DNA of 64,000 nucleotides from Noviherbaspirillum pedocola (GTDB lineage Bacteria; Pseudomonadota; Gammaproteobacteria; Burkholderiales; Burkholderiaceae_D): NCBI RefSeq assembly GCF_016632335.1, contig NZ_JAEPBG010000007.1, positions 62,001 to 126,000 of the forward strand, read 5' to 3'. Shown piece by piece: positions 57,551 to 64,000 of this stretch (position 1 is its first letter; each line of letters starts with the position of its first letter). The notes under the pieces were generated by a model. It saw only the letters and a program-made list of their open reading frames with translations, ran no database searches and was not told where the DNA came from. The position numbers and the translations under genes were made by a program.

Positions 57551-60538
57551 ATGCCCATTCATTCGTGGTATCGCGCTTTGCGCAATAGGTGCCCGCGGAT
57601 ACACCTATACAGTGTGCTGTATTGGTTGTCCGCCTATATCGTCCCCATTTCCATTGGTGCCCTGTCGCTGATCGTGCTGGTGTATGGTCCGGACCAGTAT
57701 CCGGCCGAGTCCGGCAAGCCACTCGCATTCCGCGCCTACGAAGAGCAATCGGAAAATCTCGCCCCGCAGGAAGCGCTCGCGCGACTTGCGAAGCAGCCCG
57801 CAGCAAATTTTCGAGATACGCATCTGTCGGAACAGCCGTTCTGGCTTGCTTTCGAAATCACTCCTGAAGCAAGAGAAGCGATAAGCCACATCGACTTTCC
57901 GTCGCGGCATACGACCAGCCTCGCCTGCTGGGATGCAACGACGATGCGCGAACTGGGCGCAGCGGATCGCAGAGGCACAAGCGGCGGATTTTCCCTATTC
58001 CGCGCGGGCTTTGTCCTTTCCCTGCCATTAAGCGCGGATGGCATGAATATCTTGTGCCGCGAAATGTTCAAGGGACCGGCGCGCGCCGAGCTGGCCTCAT
58101 GGACCGCGCCCAGTATGGCTTATGCCACCCGGGCTTTCGAACGCTATTCAGGCTTGCTCGATGGCGGCCTGATTGTTCTCGCGCTGTTCGTGCTGATTAC
58201 CGCGATGATCAATCGCGAAAGCACTTATCTGCTCTTTTCCGCATGGCTGCTGGTCAACCTGCGGCTGGCTGGCCTGTCGACGGGCTGGGATGTGCAATGG
58301 CTGGGACACACCGTCTCTCCCGACTGGGTGTACCGGATAAGAGGTCTTTCGGCGGGAATGTATTACGTGCTGACGTTCACGCTGTTCCGGGCGCTGTTTC
58401 GTGATGAACTGGCGCGTCTCGGATACAGGCCGCTGCTCAAGGCCATGGAGTATTTGTGTGTGCCGCTGATCATCGGCGCGCTGCTGCTTCCCTACAAGAT
58501 CTTTCTGCCGTTTCTCTGGGCTTCAACGGCATTCGCAACCTCAGGCGCAGTATTTTTCCTGACCCGAATTCTGCTTCATGCAATCAGTCCGGTTGCGCTT
58601 CTGTATGCGGCGTCGCTGTCGATCACGCTGATGTCCAGCCTGTACGAAGTGATATCCGCCTCGTTCGGACTCAAGGGACTCATCGGCACCGTCAACTTCG
58701 TGACCGCAGCGCTGTCCTCGAGCCTGCTGGCGGCGCTTGCCATCGCCGCGCAACTGCGCACGAAGCATCTCCAGTGGATGGCCGCGCAGGCCGAGCTGCA
58801 GCACACCTACAACGCGATGCCTATCGGCCTGTTCACGCTGGATCTGAGCGGACATTTCATCGCCATCAACCCGGCCATGTGCAGTATGCTCCGCGTTTCC
58901 TCGATACAGCCGGGCAAGGATGCATGGTCCTCGTTCTTCGACGCCGACGCATGGCAAAGGCTGGAAGACGTGGTTCGCAACAGTGGTGGAGAACTGGAGA
59001 TCGGCTGCAACAGCGACGCCGAAGGCGAAAGAAGGCGCTTCCTGGTCAGAGCAGCGCTTTCCAACGGCAAGATCGAAGGATCGCTTCAGGACATCACGGC
59101 GCGCGCCAAGGCCACCGAAGAATTGCAGTTCATGGCTCACAACGATCCATTGACGAAGGTACTGAACCGGCGCGGCATCGACGCCTTTCTGGAAAAGGCC
59201 CTTGGCGGCCTGTCGCCCGAGACGCCGCTTCTGCTCGCCTACCTGGATCTGGATCGCTTCAAGCTCATCAATGACCTGTATGGCCATCCCGCTGGCGATG
59301 AAGTGCTCAGGCAGGTATGCGAGCGCATCAAGTCCATGCTCACCGGCGAGCAGCGTGTCGGACGCGTCGGCGGCGATGAGTTCGTCATCGTGTTCCCGGA
59401 CATCCCGCCTTCGGTTGCAAGCTGGGTGTGCCGCGGCATCGTCGAAAGCATAGGAACGGCGCCGTATCACTACGCCGACAAGGCATTTCAGGTGCGCGGC
59501 TCCATCGGCCTGATCGAAGTTGATGCCGGCACCAAGCTCAAGGACGCCATCTCCACCGCCGATCGCGCCTGCCGGGAAGCGAAGTCATCGACAACCGGGC
59601 TGGTCATATATGAACACAGCGACAAGGCATTCCGGGAAAGGGAAGCCGAGCTGAGCCTGGTAGAAAGGATAGCCAGCGTCGGCGCGCCTGAAGGCCTCTT
59701 TATCGACATGCAGCCGATCATGTCACTGCGCGATCCGCACAGCTCGCTCAATTTCGAAGCCTTGCTGCGCATGCGCGACCGCGACGGCAGCGTGATTCCG
59801 GCCGGCCGCATCATCGCCGCTGCCGAGTCGAGCGGACGCATCGGCATCATCGACCGCTGGGTGCTCAACTGCGTGCTCGAGTGGGCCGATGCGAACCATG
59901 CGCAGCTGGACCGCACCCAGTTCATCTGCATGAACCTGAGCGGCGCCTCGCTCAATGACGAGCGCTTCGTTCTGGATGCGATCGAGATGCTGGAGCGCAA
60001 GCGCAGCGCTGCCAGCCTGCTTTGCCTGGAGATCACGGAAAGCGTCGCCCTGCACGATCTGCAGAACACGCGTCGCTTCATCGATAAGGTGCGCGAGTAC
60101 GGCGTAAGGATTGCGCTCGATGATTTCGGCGCGGGCTATACCTCGTTTTCCTATCTGAAGGACTTGCCAGCCGACGTATTGAAGATTGACGGCAGCTTCA
60201 TCGTCGACATGAATGCGCATCCGGCAAACGTGGCCATCGTCGAAGCGATCGTGAATCTGGCCGGCAATCTTGGCATGAAGACCATTGCCGAATGGGCTGA
60301 GGACAATGCAACGGTGCAGGCGCTGGTGGAAGTCGGCGTCGATTATGTACAGGGCTACGCCGTTTCGCGTCCGCAGTCGCCGACCCGAATCCTAGCGGCG
60401 AACTCCGCAGCAAGCTTCATCACGGACAGCGAGCTTGCTGCCTATGCGAAAACCCTCAGTCTGCTTACCGATGCGCCGACCGAGCTGCCGCCCGGCATAG
60501 CGCTGGTTTCCTCAGACGGGATGCTGCTGACGAAGTAG
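57551..60538 (+). CDS. GGDEF/EAL protein with 7TM-like membrane part and PAS domain
   Basis: A 995-residue c-di-GMP enzyme. It has a first membrane helix (about 22-46), an extracytoplasmic part (50-195), about seven further membrane helices (200-400), a PAS domain (about 415-520), then GGDEF with RVGGDEF and EAL with FEALLRMRD, NLSGASLND, LEITESVAL and DDFGAGYTSF. Both catalytic sets look intact. The large membrane part resembles the 7TM receptors of DISM type and could sense a lipid or carbohydrate ligand. It follows the FeeM-like gene after 223 bases. Confidence 0.92.
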   Translation: MPIHSWYRALRNRCPRIHLYSVLYWLSAYIVPISIGALSLIVLVYGPDQYPAESGKPLAFRAYEEQSENLAPQEALARLAKQPAANFRDTHLSEQPFWLAFEITPEAREAISHIDFPSRHTTSLACWDATTMRELGAADRRGTSGGFSLFRAGFVLSLPLSADGMNILCREMFKGPARAELASWTAPSMAYATRAFERYSGLLDGGLIVLALFVLITAMINRESTYLLFSAWLLVNLRLAGLSTGWDVQWLGHTVSPDWVYRIRGLSAGMYYVLTFTLFRALFRDELARLGYRPLLKAMEYLCVPLIIGALLLPYKIFLPFLWASTAFATSGAVFFLTRILLHAISPVALLYAASLSITLMSSLYEVISASFGLKGLIGTVNFVTAALSSSLLAALAIAAQLRTKHLQWMAAQAELQHTYNAMPIGLFTLDLSGHFIAINPAMCSMLRVSSIQPGKDAWSSFFDADAWQRLEDVVRNSGGELEIGCNSDAEGERRRFLVRAALSNGKIEGSLQDITARAKATEELQFMAHNDPLTKVLNRRGIDAFLEKALGGLSPETPLLLAYLDLDRFKLINDLYGHPAGDEVLRQVCERIKSMLTGEQRVGRVGGDEFVIVFPDIPPSVASWVCRGIVESIGTAPYHYADKAFQVRGSIGLIEVDAGTKLKDAISTADRACREAKSSTTGLVIYEHSDKAFREREAELSLVERIASVGAPEGLFIDMQPIMSLRDPHSSLNFEALLRMRDRDGSVIPAGRIIAAAESSGRIGIIDRWVLNCVLEWADANHAQLDRTQFICMNLSGASLNDERFVLDAIEMLERKRSAASLLCLEITESVALHDLQNTRRFIDKVREYGVRIALDDFGAGYTSFSYLKDLPADVLKIDGSFIVDMNAHPANVAIVEAIVNLAGNLGMKTIAEWAEDNATVQALVEVGVDYVQGYAVSRPQSPTRILAANSAASFITDSELAAYAKTLSLLTDAPTELPPGIALVSSDGMLLTK

Positions 60539-60549
60539 CTCGAAAAGCT

Positions 60550-60568
60550 GCCTGCCCTATTGGCAGGC
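60550..60568 (+). terminator. Terminator hairpin after GGDEF/EAL gene
   Basis: GCCTGCC (60550-60556) and GGCAGGC (60562-60568) with a 5-base loop, 12 bases after the stop; the following T run is short and broken. Confidence 0.65.
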
Positions 60569-60668
60569 GCTTCTTCGTGCCGACACTGAAAGCTCGCCCG
60601 CGGCGCGAATAACCGCTCTGATCGACCGCTTTGCTCCGCAAGCTTCGCGCTTGGCAAATGACACCCTG

Positions 60669-61820
60669 CTATTGCGTCTCCGGCCGTATCGGCGGACCGC
60701 TCGGGCGGCCGTCGAAGTCCAGCCATTGATGGCGATCGTAGTCATACAGCTTGCAGATGCGCATGGTGGCCAGAATGTTTCCCAGCGTAGCCTTCTGCAC
60801 CACCAGCCGGTCTCCAATCAGAGCATTCATGTGCAGTTGCGCTTCATACAGCCGATAGCATGGGATGCCGGCATGCGCATGGTGTACCGCATGCGAATAC
60901 ACATGATTCACCATCGTCGATGCCCAGCGCGGCAGCACCAGGTGCGTCGAGCAGCGCTCCGGAGGAAAGCCGCTGCGGTCCTGACCGACGCGGAACCAGG
61001 GAATCAGCGGATGGTTGTGCATCAGGTACAGCGAGGCGCCGCTCAGCATGCAATGCACACACAGCGGCAGGAACCATCCGATCAGCACGGTGGCGACGGG
61101 TGACAGACCGCTGTAGCCACGCCGTCCCATCTCGTAAAGAAAGCTCGCCAGCGCGAAGTGGTAAGCCGCCATCAGGTAGAAATACAGGCGTGCGCGGCGC
61201 CGATTGCCTGGCAATGTCGCCGAGGTTGGATGGATGCGCAGCGGCAGCAGCCAGCGGAACATGAAGTTGATCCAGAAGCCGACAAGGTTGGGCGCGCGCA
61301 CGAAACGTTCGAGCCACTGGCGCGGCCGCGACAGGCGATCGAACTCGGCCTTGCTCAGCGGACGATAGAAATCCACCGGCTCGCCATTGGTCTTCGGATG
61401 ATGTCCGCCGTTATGGTCCGCCACCCACATTCTGTAGTTCTGGCACGAAGGCACGCCGAGCAGCAATGCCAGAATCCAGTTCAGCCGCCTGCTCCTGACC
61501 AGCGCGCGATGTGCCGCGTCATGCGCCAGCGTGTAACTGCTGGAAAGACGAAAGCCGGCAAGGGCTGCGGCCAGCAGCTTCAGCGACAGCCAAGGGCTGG
61601 CAATCAGCACAGCAATGCATACCCAATAGATCAGAATGTCGCGCACGACCAAGAGCGTGCCGCGAAGATTGCTGGACTGCGCGTAGCAATCCAGTTCGCG
61701 CAGCATCGCGGTTCTTGACAACGCGGGATGGGAAGCAGCGGGACGCGAAACGGTTGAAACCGGAGCCGCGGCGGACGGGACTGCGGAACTCGGCAGGACG
61801 GGAGTCTGGGTAGCAATCAT
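60669..61820 (-). CDS. Membrane fatty acid desaturase
   Basis: Di-iron integral membrane enzyme of 383 residues that inserts a double bond, or a hydroxyl, in a fatty acyl chain. The three His boxes are HDAAH, HNGGHH and HAVHHAH. About five hydrophobic segments. The N-terminal 35 residues are Ala/Ser/Pro-rich. It converges on the GGDEF/EAL gene; its acyl product could feed the FeeM-like synthase, which is inference. Confidence 0.9.
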   Translation of the reverse strand: MIATQTPVLPSSAVPSAAAPVSTVSRPAASHPALSRTAMLRELDCYAQSSNLRGTLLVVRDILIYWVCIAVLIASPWLSLKLLAAALAGFRLSSSYTLAHDAAHRALVRSRRLNWILALLLGVPSCQNYRMWVADHNGGHHPKTNGEPVDFYRPLSKAEFDRLSRPRQWLERFVRAPNLVGFWINFMFRWLLPLRIHPTSATLPGNRRRARLYFYLMAAYHFALASFLYEMGRRGYSGLSPVATVLIGWFLPLCVHCMLSGASLYLMHNHPLIPWFRVGQDRSGFPPERCSTHLVLPRWASTMVNHVYSHAVHHAHAGIPCYRLYEAQLHMNALIGDRLVVQKATLGNILATMRICKLYDYDRHQWLDFDGRPSGPPIRPETQ

Positions 61821-62004
61821 TGCGATGACGAAATAGTGTGCGCCGGAAAAATATTAGCACACAGTCAATTATTTCAATCACCGTTTATCGCACGTTTATT
61901 CACTAAACGCTTATGACTTTCTTCAAACTGTGCAAGTCCCCAACAAACCATGCGAAATATTTCCAATAAGAAAACATGGCATGCGCAAGTTGGTATTCCA
62001 CGCC

Positions 62005-63450
62005 TCAGGAAGACAAGCGCACGATCTGCCCGTCCATTCGTGGCAGCCACTTGCGCAGGATCTGATACACATCGCGATCAAAGCGCCGCCGGCCGCGCGC
62101 AGTAAGAATCGTTGGATCATCGCGCGCATCGATCGTGCCGAGGTAAGCCCAGGCATCGATCACGTGCAGGCTCTCGCCTTCGCGGATACCGATTGCCCCC
62201 GCATACGGCCAGGCCTGCAGGCGCATGTTCTCGAGCGCCGCGCGCACTCGGGCATTGTGTTCTTCCACCGGTTCGCGTCCGGCGCATACACCGAGGCATT
62301 TCTTCACCTGGCTGGCGAAGCAGGCCTTGCCCGCGCGTCGCTTTTCCAGGCCCAATTCCTGATGGCATAGCGCATGCGCATCGGCGATGGCTTTCATCGC
62401 CTCGGTCGCCTTGCGGCGGCTGGTGTAGAGCCCGTACAGCTCGGGATCGTGGCCAAAGAACAGGTCCTCGGTATCGGCCAGTGCCAGCTTCACACGACCG
62501 TCGCGCTGCAGCAGCCGCCAGGAACAGATTTCTTCGTTCTGGCGCAGCTTGACGTTTTGCGCCGGCATCAGGCGCTTGACCAGGTCGGCCTCCTTCAACA
62601 AGGCGCCCAGCTCGCCAGCCGCATGGATCCACTCGATGCGCTCGACCTGCTGCGACAGCGCCTGCTCCTTCGACGACGAATGGTCGGTGCTGAAGTGCGC
62701 CAGCACGCGGCGCCGCAGATTGTTTGCCTTGCCGATGTACAGCGGCAGATCGTTTTCGCCATAGAACAGATAAACGCCATGACTGGAGGGCAGCGCGTCG
62801 ATCTGCAGCGCATCGAGTCGCGACGGCGCGGTCGGACGGCTCAGCAGCCGGTCCACCGCATCCTGGATCACTTCGGCACTGTGCTCGTCACCGAGCTTTT
62901 GCCAGAACTGCCAGATCAGTTGCGCGTCGCCGAGCGCGCGATGGCGCTGGCTTACCTGCAGCCGGTGCCGCTCCACCAACGTATCCAGGTTGTGCCGCGC
63001 AAAGCCGGGAAACAGCTTGCGCGACAGCCTTACCGTGCACAACACCGCCGGGCGGAAGTCGTGTCCGGTGCGGCGGAATTCATTCTTCAGGAAACCATGG
63101 TCGAAGCGCGCATTGTGCGCAATGAAGATGCGGTCGGCGAGGCGTTCATGGACCTGCTCGGCCAGTTCGGCAAAAGTCGGCGCGTCGGCGACCATCTCAT
63201 TGGTAATGCCGGTCAGCGACTGGATGAATGGCGGTATCGGCATCTCGGGATTGACCAGGCTGCTCCATTCGCGCACGCCGGCTTCATCGACCTCGATGAT
63301 GCCGATCTCGGTAATGCGATCGCTAGTGGCGGTGCCGCCGGTGGTCTCGAGGTCGACGAAAGCCAGGCGGGAAAGAGAGGACTTGGGCAAGGCGGGTACC
63401 GGAAAAAATGGCGGGCGGATGACGAACTGTATGCCCACACAGTATGCGGG
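62005..63450 (-). CDS. DnaQ-like exonuclease fused to GIY-YIG nuclease (Cho/UvrC-like)
   Basis: A 481-residue protein. The N-terminal 3'-5' exonuclease has FVDLETTGG (DEDDh Exo I), IAHNARFDHGFL (Exo II) and RHRALGDA (Exo III). The C-terminal part begins with a GIY-YIG domain (GVYLFYGENDLPLYIGKANNLRRRV) and runs to a UvrC-like extension with Cys residues (CFASQVKKCLGVCAG). Both activities look intact. Such fusions are known and may act in DNA repair. The start is the ATG at 63450; a TTG twelve codons earlier is possible. Confidence 0.9.
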   Translation of the reverse strand, partial: PAYCVGIQFVIRPPFFPVPALPKSSLSRLAFVDLETTGGTATSDRITEIGIIEVDEAGVREWSSLVNPEMPIPPFIQSLTGITNEMVADAPTFAELAEQVHERLADRIFIAHNARFDHGFLKNEFRRTGHDFRPAVLCTVRLSRKLFPGFARHNLDTLVERHRLQVSQRHRALGDAQLIWQFWQKLGDEHSAEVIQDAVDRLLSRPTAPSRLDALQIDALPSSHGVYLFYGENDLPLYIGKANNLRRRVLAHFSTDHSSSKEQALSQQVERIEWIHAAGELGALLKEADLVKRLMPAQNVKLRQNEEICSWRLLQRDGRVKLALADTEDLFFGHDPELYGLYTSRRKATEAMKAIADAHALCHQELGLEKRRAGKACFASQVKKCLGVCAGREPVEEHNARVRAALENMRLQAWPYAGAIGIREGESLHVIDAWAYLGTIDARDDPTILTARGRRRFDRDVYQILRKWLPRMDGQIVRLSS

Positions 63451-63504
63451 CATGCCCCCGGTTTCACAAGACTGTGCAAATGACAAGCTGCGACGTTGCA
63501 GGTT

Positions 63505-64000
63505 TCATGTGCCGCGCCGATGCCGGGCGAAGAAATCCCACATCATCGCGCTGGCATCGGGCCCGATGCCAGAATGGTATTTGACATGAGCATCGCCGCC
63601 GCTCCACGCATGCTCGAGGCCGTGGATCTCGCATACCCGCAGCAGCAGCTTGCGGCCGCGCCAGCCATCCTGCAACCGATACGCATGCGCGGCGCGCTGG
63701 CCGCCGCGCGCGGCCTTTTCACTGAGTCGCATAGCGTCGGGTTCGATCGCGTTCAACACGCGGAACTGCGCGGCGAGCTGTTCCAGGTTGACATGGCGTA
63801 CCACCCTGTCCTCTCGGCCATGAATCAGAATGGCAGGCATGCCGGGAAAGCCGGGCTTGCGCTGCAGGAGTTCCGCGATCGCCGCCTGAGCCTCGCGCGC
63901 GCCGCCGAACTGCATGACGCCCATGGCCGCGGCGCGGTTGCGGCTGGCCCCGAATACCGCGCCGGAATGCAGGCCGACCGCCGCAAACAATTCCGGATGA
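63505..64000 (-). CDS. PHB-depolymerase family esterase (5' partial)
   Basis: C-terminal 164 residues of an alpha/beta hydrolase; the frame is open to the window end, so the N-terminus with the Ser nucleophile is outside. Seen are HPELFAAVGLHSGAVFGAS (after the nucleophile), the acid region IHGREDRVV and the His in HGLEHAWSGG. This pattern fits PHB depolymerase or feruloyl-type esterases of the LpqC family. Confidence 0.85.
   Translation of the reverse strand, partial: HPELFAAVGLHSGAVFGASRNRAAAMGVMQFGGAREAQAAIAELLQRKPGFPGMPAILIHGREDRVVRHVNLEQLAAQFRVLNAIEPDAMRLSEKAARGGQRAAHAYRLQDGWRGRKLLLRVCEIHGLEHAWSGGDAHVKYHSGIGPDASAMMWDFFARHRRGT

Overview
This window reads as a stretch of chromosome from a GC-rich betaproteobacterium, most likely of the order Burkholderiales and perhaps Oxalobacteraceae-like. 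The indications are the caa3-type oxidase cluster, the FeeM-like/GGDEF-EAL pair, a PEP-CTERM protein with a sigma-54 promoter, the Cro-like small regulator type and the overall protein style. The assignment is inference; there is no rRNA. Two thirds of the window is ordinary chromosome. The rest is accessory.

Layout. 1-7200: the end of a PQQ-dependent alcohol dehydrogenase with a lanthanide-type Asp-Tyr-Asp motif, a lipoprotein cytochrome c, and a tightly overlapped caa3 oxidase operon (subunits II, I, III, a small membrane protein, CtaG). Together these could carry electrons from periplasmic alcohol oxidation to oxygen. 7300-17600: an unusual island of three unrecognised or eukaryote-like genes on the + strand. 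Two encode paralogous proteins of unknown function. The third is a Ser/Thr kinase-NACHT-TPR gene that is broken by a frameshift or deletion and ends in a polybasic CaaX box. A diguanylate cyclase and an ATM1-type ABC exporter lie between them on the opposite strand. 17600-30300: housekeeping and metabolic genes (membrane transporter-like protein, small Pro-rich protein, Cro-like regulator, GH15 glucanase, NCS2 permease, tRNA-Ala, ArsC, acyltransferase, Nudix hydrolase, AAHS-type MFS transporter, ArfB).

28600-37800: a photoactive yellow protein (PYP) operon with a ligase for its chromophore, then a Mn2+ riboswitch of the yybP-ykoY class before a CaCA exchanger, and a GGDEF/EAL protein and a chemoreceptor. 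38200-41600: LuxR-type regulator, an exported lipoprotein and a secreted protein. 41673-45584: a 3.9 kb AT-rich integrative mobilizable element inserted in the 3' end of tRNA-Ser(GGA), with a tyrosine integrase, a MobV-like relaxase, a RepL-like winged-helix protein and a dense cluster of CTAG motifs; it separates the tRNA from its terminator. 45800-50700: acetyl-CoA synthetase, class I fumarase, glutamate racemase, tRNA-His.

50700-56500: a gene-poor, partly degenerate stretch with a serine-recombinase remnant, a PEP-CTERM protein under a sigma-54 promoter, a DUF697-like protein and a NeuD-type acetyltransferase. 56500-61800: a FeeM-like N-acyl amino acid synthase, a large GGDEF/EAL protein and a membrane fatty acid desaturase, which may form one lipid-signal module. 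62000-64000: a DnaQ-GIY-YIG nuclease fusion and the end of a PHB-depolymerase-type esterase cut by the window edge.

The most unusual points are the prenylation-like C-terminus of the NACHT-TPR protein with its paralogous neighbours, the PYP operon whose ligase carries an N-terminal acyl-carrier-like domain, and the compact tRNA-Ser element.
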